From positions 38,001,719-38,065,718 of the forward strand of contig NW_019211454.1 in assembly GCF_002443255.2 (NCBI RefSeq): a stretch of DNA of 64,000 nucleotides. Direction: 5' to 3'. Origin of the DNA: Varroa destructor. Lineage: Eukaryota > Arthropoda > Arachnida > Mesostigmata > Varroidae. The position numbers and the translations under genes are program-made. Below the pieces are notes generated by a model. The model did not search any database. It saw nothing but the letters and a program-made list of their open reading frames with translations, and was not told the origin of the DNA. Numbering within the stretch: the first letter of the stretch is position 1; each line of letters starts with the position of its first letter. Positions 25,160 to 38,178 of this stretch are shown here, one piece after another.

Positions 25160-28100
25160 ATCCTACGATTTTATATGGAAAAAATTTTGACGTTACACGT
25201 TTATCTTATAGAATTGTATTTTCTAAACACAAATAAGTGGAAATGCTCCACTCGACATTAAAATGTTTACTTAAAAGGGTAATTAATCACTAAAAAACAA
25301 AGCAGGTTCCGACTGCTCGAACATTTCCTAGAGAATTACGTAAGCAAGTCTCATTTAAAGTTTACACGGACTCTTTTCTATGAATAGTCATTTCATAGCC
25401 TTATCATAGTTTTAGCATAAAGGATGGCTAGACAATGTTCACACTAACGATACTCAAACATTTCTTAATAATATGACGCATCGAGTGGAGATGAGATCTA
25501 AAACAAACTCAATGTAAATTTGCAAAAACATTTACAATGTTTTTATTAGATATCTAAAACATTGCTTGTTGATATCTCAATACAACTAACAAGTCTATTT
25601 AACCCTGTAAATGGCCTCCTATAAATAAATGAAGTTGGGTATTCCATGTAATCTTCCAAAAAAAACTCAAATTGATTTTACTTGGGTAATTAAATTGACT
25701 AAAAATTGTACTTCTCTATTTGTTTTCAAAGCTTAACCGAGATTTATAAATTGATTACTTCAATCGAAGTCACTTTAATACAATTTGATTTATTTCAAAA
25801 CATTGACACTCTGAAGAAAGCTACGGATGAGATTGATAGAGCAGTTCACTCAAGGTTTAATGTACCAATATAATTATTATCGCAGTTGTAAGCTCAGTAA
25901 ACTTTCGTATCTCTTTGTGGATATCGAAATGCCCGCCACACAATTTCTAGAGCATCAAGTGCTAACTCTATCTCAGCGACAACAGACAGAGCGTCCGTTG
26001 ACTTATCCCGATGAAACGGCTGGAAATTTTCGAAATACTGCCATATCAAACTCAAGCGGAACAATACCTAAAGGAGTGTTATTTGTGTCTACCGATGCGA
26101 CTATACACTGAAGACCTAAGTTCTAGCGGGCCTTTAGTCAGATTTTCTATCTTAAGCTGTTGATAACTAGTGTATGCCCTAATTGGAAATCATTCGATTA
26201 AAATTGCAAGCTGATCCAAGCGTAATTTCATTTTACTTTGCGTGGTGCACACAGGGGTCAAAAGATTGAGCTTGTCCGCGAGGTTCAGCCGACCTACATA
26301 TTTCTATTCAACCAACATGTACCGAAGCATGCTATTCTTTCTAGAGTTTACTCGAAACGAAAGCAATATGTAAAGCCGTTCTTTTTTTCTATAAATACAC
26401 TAAAATCAACCAGCTAAATATAATTCTAACTAGGAAATATAATCGACACTGCTAGGACTAAGATTCATGAAAGTATTTTAGCACGCCAAATTAAACATTG
26501 GAAGTAAAGGATCTTTTTAGATTTTACCTGTGCTTATTACGGATTCTAAATATATACCTACTTTTAGCATATATATACATATATGACAGGTTATATTTTT
26601 TCTGAACGAGCAACGACTCGCTCGGAATGTCATCTTTGACATGAAGAATTGCTCGATAGTATGGAACCGATTTGTGATTATAGGAATACATTTTCTGCTG
26701 TGCATAGCATCTTAAACGCCATATGTAAATTGCGGGTATGTTCAAACTGATCCTATTAAGCCCATCGCAAGAATTGTTGCCAGGACTCTCGTTGCCATCC
26801 ATGAGGTAAAAAAAAAACACTTGCAATCCCATGGATACACTATTAGTAGAAATGGAATTTTCGGAGGCTATATCACAAATTAAATTGAATATGGATAATT
26901 CTTTACAACTTGACGAGGTTTGTGATTAGTACCGCGAAATACGTAAATGTACATATTGTACATACAATGACGCCTTGCCATTCTACAACTTTGAGGAACA
27001 GTGCTGCCGTTCTCGTTAACAACTCGGTAATTCCGTGGTTAAGCACTGACTGTAACTCCGTTAGTCTGCTGATAATTAGAAAAAAGTCAACAAATATCCT
27101 CAGTCTTCGTTCTCCTTATCCTTTGTCATACGTAATGAATACCTCTGGTTGAATTAGACAATTACGCGTCGAATAGTTTGTTTCGTATTATCTGTAAGGC
27201 CATTTCATCTAGGACCAAATAGTTGTCGACAAGCTATAATGTTCGTAGCAATACAGTGCTCACAAATTACCTTTAATCTCGTTATGTGTAGCGCTGGTGA
27301 AATTCTGCTAATTTTTTTAAATGTGAGCTAGAAAACATAGTTTATCAAAATGGCTTACATTAACACGCTCAAACATTTTTGAATATACAAGGAACGGCAG
27401 TGATGTCTTTTATGCCCTGAGGATTTACGTGGTCTGGCTACGTTTATTGATAATCGGGGTTACCGTGATAGTTTTAGCGCGTAGTAATTCCATATTATTT
27501 TGTAGTGCAAATTAGACCCTATGCTAACTCGAAATTACAACCTTAAGTTCTTTGTTAAGTGTGGTATAATGGCGTTAAAAAGATGCAAGATAAAAGAAAA
27601 CGAATGAATCCTGAGTATGCGCAAAGAATTTGACCACCAGCTAAAAAGGTGTATAGATTACGTAACTTACGTTGTGGAGTAAATAAATTCAGTTGTACGG
27701 CCATTGTTTACACCGTGACATGCTCTAAATGAAAGTGCGGAACTGTGAACTTGCGAGACTGAATCTCACTCAGCGTTGCAAACTACCAGCAAATTATTCA
27801 CTGAATAGAGCGGAATGGAATCCAATTAAAGCCTATTGTGCACGACTCTATTTCTCACGAAATGTGTTTTTCGTTTCTAAGTTATGCTGGAGGCCGAGGG
27901 GGTTCTAGGTCCTCTAAATGGAGTTCCTAGATATGTTAGAATAAACCTAGCGTATTTTCTTTCTGTCTAACTATCACGTACAATTATTATATCACATATG
28001 TCTTAATTCTGTATACATGCCAGCTAAATTCAGTTTCTCTACTAAGACTGCTGAGGCTTCTGTCCATTTTTACAATCTTTTAGTTTACACTTATCCACAG

Positions 28101-31100
28101 CAGACGTAGAGTACATGGTTGCGTGATGCGTTTATTCCCCTGGTGTCTATCAATGGCCACATGTGTCCTAGAAAGCACGTAAACGGCGTCCGCTAGTGAC
28201 ACGTGGGCACGAGAGCACTAAGCGAAGATAAGGGACGAGCAGTTATTTTTTGTCATGGCCACCTGCCTACAACTTGTGATCATAATCAGGAGAGCGGCAG
28301 ATAGAATAGGATAGCACAGTAGATACTTTTCCTTAGATCTCGATATCTGTTACTGATTCACTCCGTAGACGCATATCTACAGAACAGACCTTTACCAGAA
28401 CAATGAACGGCCGTGCGAACGATGCCGAGAGCACTGACCGCAATATCGGATGATGACCGTTTTGTTCTGACGTTTCCGTCGTGCTGAATGTTGTCACTGT
28501 GTCACCGTAAAACAAATTGAGGCCCATCTGTTTAGTGCTTTCGTTGCTACTGCTGTATTTCCTCAGCATGGGAACTCAGCTTAGCTTCGTCTGCTAAAAA
28601 GTATCACTGTTCAATGCTTATTTGTTTTCGCGCACTGTTTATTATAATCGAGCTTAGCCTAGTAACCTACTTATAATATTTGTCCACGAAGAACAACTTA
28701 TACTATCGCATATATCTACCTCGCTTGGATCTGCGAGCTACACGTAGAATCGGTGACTAGAAACGGGCGTCACGCACGTAAGAGGAAACAGGGATTTTCT
28801 TACGTGTCGCCGCTTCTCAAGTGCACTGTCACCTTTGCTGTCCTAGTAAGAGACGAACATGTGCTGTGCCGGGCGCGAAATCTTGGCCAATTGTTCTCGC
28901 TGACTTAGGCCAACTTTGCCTATTTGGTTGCTCTTAGCAGTTTTCCTAGAATTGTTACATCGGCTTGATAAAAAAATCTATACCAGTATAGGACTGACAC
29001 TAAGTGTATACCATGGATTAAGCTAAATTTTGAAGAAAATAGGTGACTGACTCAGATTTTACAATACATGGTTTAAGAATAGTATTTGAAGAAAAGAAGT
29101 AAAACGCAATGGAAGCGAAGAAGTTTTATTAATTAAAAAAAAAAGAAAAGCTTCTGTTATATTTGAAAGACTTTTGCTGTTCAGCTTTTTGTAAGAGGAT
29201 TTGAGCTATATTGCTTACGCAGGCCGAGCCTAGAGCTCAGCCTCCACGGGAGGTCTTGTTCCGCCAAAGCTAATTTTCATTTCGTCGTTTAGAAGGCAGT
29301 TGAACGGTAATAACCCGTCATGCTTGAACAAATAGCGACTGTCGCTGGCTACTGTTTTGACCGTCCGAGAACCACTTACTCGATCATGGACTTCGGTGCT
29401 ATAATTGGAGCGTTCACAAAATTGTTCCCTATACAAATTAACCGGGTTCAATAAATGCAATTAGACGGTCAGATCCATCTCAGCAAGCTGATAACAATCT
29501 TTACCGTAATACACAACACCGAAATATGATTTTATTCGCTCTAAAAACGTGCGATTCACGACACTATTGCTTAAAGCAATAAGAGTGACAACTGTGTATC
29601 TGTGATGTCCGAGATCCGTAAGTGAATTTGCACCATCATTGTACTACTTGATCCATGTACAGGTTCTAGGGACTTATATAGACTTGATAAGCTTCAGGCC
29701 AAGCCTTTTCACTAGTCGTAACTATGTATGAATCGTAATTAAGAGAGTATTGTCTTTGCTGCTGATCCCTTCACAACAAGACTAATGCCTTAGCGAAAGG
29801 CTTAGGATACACTTAAAAAATCACTTATATAGTTGCAACTTGTCGTCTAGTTAAATAACTTAAACTTAAAAGTCAAGCTAGAAGTTTAGAACTTCTTAAA
29901 GCACAGATGATGTGCTCTAACAGGCTTCAGTCTATCGCACGCGTATTTATCTGACGTATGTCATTAATAAACTCATATAGTAAAATTTTTTTCTTCGTGG
30001 GCGAGAATGTACCTACGATCGTTGCTATTCGCGAGCTTAACATTTATTCATATCCAAGCTACATTTGTAGAATTAGATTCTAATGCAGCGCGAAAATGGA
30101 CTGACTGAAAAAAAAAAAACAAATATGTTGTTCTTTCGCTAAATTTTTAAACTTTTTGAAAAAAATTAACGCTAATTGTCGTTGAGATATACCACATATT
30201 TGAGTCCTTGGTAGTTGTATGCACGATTAAGACGGAACGTTTGTGCTTCATGACCCGCCGTACGACTAACAATGACCTCTAAGATATTGAGAAGGGCATT
30301 TTTGAAGAAAATTGCACGTTTCGTTAGAAGAGACCAGGGCCATTTTCATGTATCAGCAGAAGGGTCCAATGTTTCGGAACTCTGAGCGACATGCTGACTG
30401 TCGGAGTTCGGGTGAGATCAGCAGTCCCTATTTGGTGTATTAGTAGTTTGTTGGCCTACTTGTAGTTAGAGTATTATCAGCTTCTAAATAAAATTGGTGA
30501 ACCTGTCTACCCGCCAGCGAAGATATAATGTAGATAATTGCAAAGAAAACGTAAATACATTTGAACGCTGCAGTTTTATATAAGTTATTCTCACATAGCA
30601 AACCTATCAAAGGAATTACGGCTGAGAATGATCAGACCAATTGGGAATCATTCTTACTTATTGGCTGACAGGAGTGCACATAGAGGAAAAGTATTTAATG
30701 CTGTAGGTCTCCGTTTACATTTGGAAAACTGTAAAAAATTCGGATATTATAGTACTGTATTAATTATTGAAAATTTGGCTATCCCTAGCTATCCGCTGCA
30801 AAAATAATGTCCACTTTAATTCAAACAATGTTTAAGTGAAAGGTTAGGTAGAAGCTGAAATTTATCAGGCTGCCAGCAATCACTAGCTACATTCTCTGTC
30901 AGTTTTGCCTTCCGCTAGTAATCGCAGAGCTTTAGGGGATGCTTGTAAATAAATACTGTTATCAGCACGGACACCTAAGACGAACATTAATTAATTTAGT
31001 AACTATTCTCATTAGAAACTTAAGACACGAAGTGCAAGCTTGGCCCATGAACTTTAGGGTGCTGTTTATGTGCCGCGATACTCGAACAAAAAGTCGCCGT

Positions 31101-33205
31101 TTCTGAAACAAGGATTTAGCCACCCAAGCCGTAGCCATTATCAGATAGTAGGAAACTTACGAAAATGAAGTAAAAACAACATAATTAACAAAAAAACATA
31201 TCTTGGAACCTAGAGTCGAAGAATTCACACGCATTAGCGTGTCCTTTGTCAGAAAAAGGCACATTAAAAGCCAATAAGACAATGAAAAGCTAGAGCTCGC
31301 ATAATCGGATCGACCATTTTTGTAAAAGAGAAATGTTCGTTTCAGAGCAGCAAAACGCCTAAAGTAAGAATATAAGGAAATGGCAGGTAGATAGTTGGGT
31401 GGAATAAACTTCGCTTTGACAGGGCTTGATTTCCAAAGACGAACAGTTTTAGATCGAGTCATTCTTGGGATAGGTATGATAATAGGTACAATGAAATCGC
31501 GTATTGCTTGAACCGATGTACTAATCCGGAGAGAAATCTGGAAATTATTTTCTATCCTGAAAGATACTATAGCCAAAGAAGCAGCGCAAGAACGTCGCTA
31601 ACGGTTCACGTTTGCCATGCGACGGCCTACTTCTTTCTTAGAATTTCATAGTGTTCTGCAGAAAAATCCGAAGTTCCTCGGATGAAAATGCTAGTAAAAC
31701 ATATTCTTATACACTTACACAATCCGCGTGTGTAGAATAGTAGCTAATTAACAAGACGCAATACAATCTTCGACTCTAGTTACACACTGGTGCTTCGGTC
31801 GGTCGCAAGTTACTAAGTTGCAAACGTTAAACCATTGAGGTTATTCTGACAGTATTTGGTTGTACAATAGCATGAGAAACATTTTGACACTACATAATCT
31901 ATTTTTAAACACTACACGACTTGTATGAGTAAGGAGCCTTTCAATAATCAATGCTGTTGTTTTATACCAAAATATATGTTATAGAAAAGTAAAAACCACG
32001 AAAAACTAACGTAAATTTGCCGCTAAATGAGCTGCATCAATCCAATATCGTAATGCATCTAGCTTCGAGTGGACTCGAAATTCGAAATAAAGCTTTTCAT
32101 ATTTATACAGAGAGAAAGGCGGACAGGGTTATCGTCTATTCAATTATGTAGTGCTGCTTAATATCATGAAGCTTTAAGAGAAACTCTCGTTTCTAAAGCT
32201 TCTCGAACAATGGCCGAAAAATGCTTGCTAGGTAGAATTACGAACATCAACTCACCTTCACTCTGCATATGCTCCTCTTTGATGGCCATTGCTCAGATTT
32301 GGGATGACTAGCAGGGCTACGTGCCTCTAGTAGCCACCTCCCAACGGTGTCGATAGACGGCACAAACTTAACGCAACTTGAAAATAGCTATCCATCTCGT
32401 TACCACATACTGATCGCGATATTGTGAACATTTCCCTCTTTTGCACTGCACGTCTAAGTTAAGCCAGTTTACGAGAGCCTGCACTTCTAAGATTACTCAG
32501 TCCAGCCAAAGTAGTCGCTAATCCCTATAGCCGCTGTTTGCTAGCTCGTCAGAAATCCTTTAAGTTAAGTAGGACGCCTGACAGTAGCCATGACGCGACC
32601 TTACCATAGCTTACCTTTTGATACGCAACCAAACATTTTTAGCATTAATTAGCACGGACTACAAATACTTCAGGATTATTAATCGTCTTTGTATCTATTT
32701 CAGCACGATGACATGCTTTATTACAAAAAATAGCACTAGTCAGTGATTTAAAGTGTATGTTAAGTGTAATTAAGTAATGCTTTAAAAATTATTTCGATTA
32801 AAATATGCTTGAATGTTTCGTGCTTTTTAGACATCGGATTGTACGAGTACGTTTAAGGAATACGATAGTTTACCTATTTTCAGGAAAAATACAAATTCAA
32901 GGAGTAAATAGAATTCACAATATTGCTGTGGTATCTTCAAGGACCAGATCATACATTGAAGCGTAAACAATTCCCAATAGTTCTTAGAAATTTCCAGCAA
33001 GAGGAAAAGTTTCTCGTTGTTTATTCAAGTAGTTTTGCCTTTCGTCCTGTTATACACCTATGCAATACGACAGCAAAGACCAAAGGTAAGGGCATTTGGT
33101 GGAACTTTATTTACAGGCGTCGTCATTTCGATCTGTAATGGTAGCACCGTTGAGTCTTGTTTTCCGCACTAATCTATGCGTCTGCTGTTATTTGCGTTAT
33201 TGAAT
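25160..33205. other. Long gene-poor stretch
   Basis: About 8 kb of AT-rich sequence in which I find no exon, RNA gene or mobile-element motif I can support. The longest frame is antisense, 31157-31576 (139 codons, Ser/Phe-rich, no recognisable domain), within what AT-rich non-coding DNA gives by chance or as a shadow. Small homopolymer and TA tracts only. Confidence 0.5.
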
Positions 33206-33211
33206 TTTATT
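33206..33211 (-). terminator. Candidate polyadenylation signal of the minus-strand gene
   Basis: AATAAA on the minus strand about 180 bases past the stop codon at 33388, at the expected distance for a 3' UTR. Confidence 0.5.
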
Positions 33212-33387
33212 GTATTATGGTAACGCAGTCTCTCCCTCCGTTTCGTCGTTTTGTTTAGTCGTATTATTATCCAAAGACATTAATATCTTCAATGTTTGTA
33301 TTACATAACCCCGCTGGTCGATATAGCAGCGTATTTCCTAACGCCTCATCAGCTGGTCCTCACTGACCGGATTCATTTGAGAAGTCC

Positions 33388-33646
33388 TTAAAGATCGTAG
33401 AGAGTAGGCTTCCGGTATGCCCTATGATACGGTACTTCGGGAATGGCCGCAATTTCGAGTGGACGGAACAACTTCCGTGCACGCGCTCGACGTTCTTCAT
33501 CCTTTGTTTTTTGCCAGGCGTCGTGCACGTCTTGTAAGCGGCGTCTTTCCATCATCTTCAAGTGAGTCGCATGCTTTAAATCTCTCTTAGTCATCTCCAC
33601 TGGAGGCATGAAGCGCCTGCAGAACGAACCGTCCATCACCTGCATC
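33388..33646 (-). CDS. Terminal exon of the unrecognised charged protein
   Basis: The acceptor GCTAAAACAG precedes base 33646 on the minus strand; one base completes the Arg codon split by the intron. It encodes 86 codons including stop: MPPVEMTKRDLKHATHL, a basic helix, then EIAAIPEVPYHRAYRKPTLYDL before TAA. An internal Met at 33645 could start a shorter protein, but the in-phase donor upstream argues for a joined exon. Confidence 0.6.
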
Positions 33647-36600
33647 CTGTTTTAGCAAGCCGGAACAAATTTACCATGAGTGAATACCTGCAAACGAAGG
33701 ACTAACCAGCTATATGAAGTCTATATATATGAAAAAGGCTGTTTATGTGTACCGAGTATCCTAGAAAGAGACGTATATACACTGTGAATAATAATAACTT
33801 CAGTTTTATTTACACTCGATTAATACTTACATTGCAAAGGACTCTATATAAAATGCACAGATTTATAATCGTTCTGGTCAATACATTGCTGCTAAGGGTC
33901 TATTGCTTTATGAACATTTGATGCTGCGGCGTATTTTTGCTTAGTTGCAGTTTTTAAATCTTCCAGTTCCATAGGTCCTCTTACGTAGACTATCTTTAAG
34001 ATACCCCACAAGAAAAACTTACTGGGATAAAATCCAGAAAATGGGCAAACGACTTTACAACTGATCTGTTTCAAAGATTCTCATAAAGATATGCTTCTAT
34101 GCTTCTAGGTGCTCTGTGCCTTTGCTAATAAAATTCGTCATCTTTACAAGGGTCGTTCCAAATACGTGCTAGACAAATTCAACTGCAGTAAATTCAAGTC
34201 ACTGGCATTAGTACTGTATTATCAATAAAAATAATAATATATACATATAATGTGAGCATGCGCGTCGGGGACATTTTTAAAATCATCATCTCCAGATATT
34301 GTCCACGTATTGTTATTTGCAGCATTTTCGTAGAAGTAACAGTAGATCGAATCTTGGACAACAAACAAGGCCAGGGTCAGAGAAGACGACGATGTCAGGC
34401 ATTGACCACCACGAAGGTCAGATCGGAACAAATCAGCATGCTAGTGATGGTCTGAAATCGAATCAGAGCGTAGACACATGTTGTTTCTTGTCAAAAGCCC
34501 TCCCGTCTAATGAATGTCCAATGGCGATACCGGACGTAAAACTTGAAACCTTAGTGAAAGGTGCCTGAACGCAGACGATATAGACTCATCGGATGCGCGT
34601 TTTACGGTTGAGACTCCCGTCTCTCGCCTGTCCAGGGATATCATGAAAATTGCTCTACTGCCAGTCCTCCTATTCGATTTGCCGCAGCTGAACCACACGG
34701 GGCCTGGCAAATGGAGTCGATTTGCTTGAAGTCCGTTGGCTTCTCTACTGGCTCCTTAGGATATCGTTCCGACTAGGCCATAGTTTAGAACGGTAGATGA
34801 AACGTGGCGTTTGAGGCAATCCTATCGCCAAGGCTGTAGAGATTCTTAGAAGTGAACCCGGTACGCCTATGCCCGCGGGCAAGTTTTTTTTTATACTGGA
34901 AGAACGTTCCTGATAGATCGATAGGGGAGCTACCTTACGCCTTCGAGGCCTTCACCGGACCTTCGACGGCAACTTGCGCGCCAAATTCTCTGGAATAGAA
35001 CAAAGAAATGTTTGAATGCGTGAGTCGTCACAACCGCGACTTAACAGGGTGAGGGCTCGATAAACACCCGGCCGGAGATGCTTAAATTGCGAGGAGACCA
35101 AGCAAAGCCTGAAGCCTTGTTGCCGTAGAATCGGCTCAACAAACGGGGCCGCCGATGACCCATTCGTGTTTGACAATGAACCGGAGGAGCCTTTTTTCAT
35201 AGCCAACAAGCTTGCGGAGGAACGGGTTTCAGACAAGCTGTTTTTGAGGGAAAAGGCAGTTATCCGACGTATAGTTACTACTATAGAGCTACTGGAACAA
35301 ACCACGCTAACGCTGTATTGCAGGTGGACGGGGTCTCAAATTGTTCTCCAAGGGATTCGTATGCACCTCCATACAACTGGGCTAGTGTCAGGTAAGGGTA
35401 AGTGTAAGTAAGGGATCCGACCGTCGAGCTAAACGTAAGCCGCGTAATAAAACAGCGCAAAAAAGGCAGTATTAACACTGTAAGCCTAATACGGCTATAT
35501 CTTCAAGCAGTCAGACAGACTCACCCATACCAGTCTTATACAGCAGACGATCCAACCAGCAATTTACCTCCGATTCACCCCCAGCCATGGTGAATCCCAT
35601 TCGCGCAGAGGCAGGTAATAATGAAGTTGTATGCTGTGCAACGACACCGTCGAGCCCTCATTCAACACGTGAACTTCTCCAGTAGTATTGGCGATACTAT
35701 GACAATACATTTTTGCGTACGTCGACTACCGCACGCTGAGCTCTACCGCGAAGTGAATATACCCGCGTCGATTACGTCGTCAGTGCCTTCACTGGTGTTG
35801 ATTACTTAACACCCTAAACATTATCAGCTGATATTGGCAGATCAGCAGACGACAGACGGCGCTTTGCATTGTCGGGGCTCTACCAGTCTAAACAGATGCT
35901 GTTCGGACTCGCTAACCCACCCGCGATGTTGGGCCTTTAAAATACGAAATGACTCTCATCCACCTCGAGGATGTAATACTTTACTCCCCTGACTTGAATG
36001 CCCACATAACTCATCTCTGGCGGGTCGCCGACCTACCAGCCTGTGGAAAGACGAAAAAAAGAAGATCTCGGCCACCAGTATTTTCCCGAAATCAGACAAA
36101 ATTTTATTAGTGGAAGCCCTGTTTACTCCGGCATCCGCTAGCTTGAGCTCAACCTATGCTTGCCGACCGTTCATACGAGATTCACGCGCGCGTATCATCA
36201 GCTTGTGCTGCGCCGTGGCCAACACAAAGGACTTGTTCTGAAACGCCGACCATGACGAAACCAGTGGGCTGTTGCAATCGAACATAGCAAAAGAAGTACG
36301 TCCTGTGCCACTTTCGGCAGGATCTGGAGTCGAGGTTACAGATGGCAGTGTGACCAGGTTAGGAGCAGTACTCGCCCAGGCAAAAAGAGCGGATCGTTGC
36401 TTACGTTACCTGGTGTTTCAAAAATAACTAGCAACTGCGCAGTTTCTTCGCAGCGAGATAATGCAGATAGAGAAACGAACTCCTAAATGATATCAATACA
36501 AGGTACGCTAGTATCCCAGTACTAGCACAGTCTCCAATGACATTACTGGCATTTATTGATAGGACATAAGTCACCTTTGAAAATCGGCGGCGTCGAAGGC

Positions 36601-36770
36601 ATTACGCATTACTCGGTCGTGTTCTTGGGCGCGCGCCTCCATCCGTCCACGCAACTGACGCTGCGAGATTTGCTCACTAAGTCGATCGTATTGGCCAATA
36701 CCGCCACGGAACGGTTCCTGCAGAGAACGAAATGAAGACATGTGATTGTCGATTACGGCTTGGATATCCA
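33388..36770 (-). CDS. Unrecognised charged/coiled-coil protein, last two exons (5' part not found)
   Basis: Gene span on the minus strand: exon 36770-36575 and terminal exon 33646-33388, joined in phase 2 by GT/AG sites to give NAFDAADFQ-R-MQVMDGSF. The visible part is about 150 aa, dominated by Arg, Lys, Glu and Gln (LSEQISQRQLRGRMEARAQ; HLKMMERRRLQDVHDAWQKT) and predicted largely helical. It closes with an aromatic tail, VPYHRAYRKPTLYDL. I do not recognise the family; the style recalls small axonemal or mitochondrial scaffold proteins, but that is only an impression. The first exon with the start codon is missing. The 2.9-kb intron contains an antisense Ty3/Gypsy relic. Confidence 0.6.
33647..35698 (-). 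other. Intron of the charged-protein gene, part without a recognised element
   Basis: Besides the Gypsy pol relic, the intron holds overlapping open frames on both strands at about 34220-35480, GC-richer than the surroundings. They could be the gag/protease side of the same decayed element, given their position just 5' of the RT blocks, but no CCHC knuckle or protease DSG motif was found. Confidence 0.35.
35699..36430 (+). mobile_element. Decayed Ty3/Gypsy-type pol relic (RT and RNase H)
   Basis: Blocks appear in the order of Ty3/Gypsy pol but in shifting frames. HFCVRRLPHAELY (about 35708) resembles the FCVDYR-x-LN block. FALSGLYQSKQMLFGLANPP (35862) is the PFGL-x-NAPA block. LIHLEDVILYSPDLNAHI (about 35954) is the YLDD catalytic box with YLDD changed to HLED. 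A PFIRD-like segment follows, then VEVTDGSVTRLGAVLAQ (about 36332), the start of RNase H. Stops and frameshifts make it non-functional. No LTR, gag, protease or integrase was identified. It lies antisense in the intron of the minus-strand charged-protein gene. Confidence 0.8.
36575..36770 (-). CDS. Penultimate exon of the unrecognised charged protein
   Basis: On the minus strand, acceptor CTAAACTTGCGCACAG ends at 36771 and includes a branch-point-like CTAAAC. The exon reads DIQAVIDNHMSSFRSLQ then EPFRGGIGQYDRLSEQIS and ends at AAAG|GTGACT (36575), phase 2. A second good acceptor, a pyrimidine-rich stretch ending CTGCAG in front of GAACCGTTC (near 36718), could instead start the exon at EPFRGG in phase 0. 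The upstream exon was not found. Confidence 0.5.
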
Positions 36771-37682
36771 CTGTGCGCAAGTTTAGAAACTTACGTTGTA
36801 TTTAAACATTGTACTAATGAGGATACCGCGCAGAAAGCTCGGTTCATTTGTAGTATTGGTAACATTTAAGTTCAACGGTAGTATATAAGTGGAGCACAGG
36901 GTGAGTTACACGTCTATAGTCGAAAGTGGGTTCTGCTGTGTTAAGTAAGCAGCTTTTGAAAGTACGAATACCGTACCTCGACGAACGCTGGTATCAAACG
37001 ACGGTCTAAACTTTGAAAAAGTTAAGTCAAGGGCTTTTATCACATGGGACGTTTCATCCGATAACGCTAATCTGTCAGGAGTAGTGACAAGCAATTTATT
37101 TTCAGATATTCAGATTCAGTGCGGGCCACTTTGCAAACCAACAGGAAGTTGTCAACTCAATATGCGGTCTTCAAGTGATTCGAAGCGTATCAAAGCTTTG
37201 TGTGTAGAAAAAGCCAGTTTGCAATGAGTGCTATACAAAAATAGTAGCCGAACAAAATGTAAAAAAAGTAAATAATGTTCGCCTCTGTTATTTGTATTAG
37301 TGTAAATGTAAATCGATTCCTTTCGGCTGACGGTCAAAGGTTGTCGACTATTGTTACCATAGCCATCATTTATGGGCGCTGAGGTCCTTAACAGTGAAGT
37401 GAACTGATGGAAGGCATGTTATCGGAGTATCACCGTAACTATTCATTCAATAATAATTCATAATTCCCAATAGACGATTGTTTAGAAACATCGAACGCTG
37501 TCAATTGGTATTTCAGAATTGATCAATGTTGTGTATTACTTTGGGTCCTCTTATGTAAATCCAGCTATCTTATGAATTATGATTCTATTTTATAATATTT
37601 GTGGGTTCATCTTGAATCAAATTTGAGCTTCATAACCCCAAATCTAGTTTATATATCTGATACATACCCTTTCTTCTACAAG

Positions 37683-37754
37683 GGACGATACAAGATAGAC
37701 GGTTCCTTGGCGACGCTCAATATCGGCAATCGAGGGACTTACAAGGCGTTCCTC
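37683..37754 (+). CDS. Isolated exon-like block, possibly JHBP/takeout-like
   Basis: Between an acceptor-like TTCTTCTACAAG and a donor-like CTC|GTAATC the frame reads GRYKIDGSLATLNIGNRG then TYKAFL, 24 codons in phase 0. The pattern Y-x-(I/L)-x-G-x-L-x-x-L-x-I-x-x-x-G resembles the central strand pair of juvenile-hormone-binding/takeout family proteins (secreted lipid carriers). No neighbouring exon on the plus strand could be identified, so it may be a fragment of a pseudogene, or the rest of the gene may be split into exons I could not see. Confidence 0.3.
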
Positions 37755-38178
37755 GTAATCGACGTTAGGTTGGTAGATCCGTGGAATAAAATAACCCTCT
37801 GGGCGTACACGTTTTGCGGCCATTCTGTTCTTTGTTATCCCTACACGAGGCTGACGTTAATAATTGGCTGTTTTTTGTTCCTTTAAGAGTTGGAGTATTG
37901 GCTAGCTCAGGACGATAGAAACAAGCATACAGTCTTGAATTGAAGACGAGAAGACTGAAGTGATGAAAGATAATGTCCCAAATCGGTTATATATATATCA
38001 TTGTCTTCGCAATTGTCCTTCTACATCTTGGTTAAGGGACAAACATAAAAACAATAAAAAAGAATATATCAAATATACGGGTTTTAGTTATCTAAAGCAT
38101 TTATAATATAGGAGAAAAGAGATCGTCGTTCGATTGTCTAATATAAAAGAATCTAGGAACAATATTTTCATTGCCAAT

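Noticed and set aside
31157..31576. 139-codon antisense frame
   Set aside because: Longest frame in its region but no recognisable domain, no splice context and hydrophobic/Ser-rich random-like composition.
34952..35305. 117-codon Ser-rich antisense frame in the intron
   Set aside because: No motif; overlaps an equally open plus-strand frame; probably chance or a shadow of decayed retroelement sequence.
36781..36815. Apparent mini first exon ATGTTTAAATACAAC|GTAAGT just upstream of exon 36770 on the minus strand
   Set aside because: It would need a 24-base intron and is in phase 0, while the exon requires phase 1.
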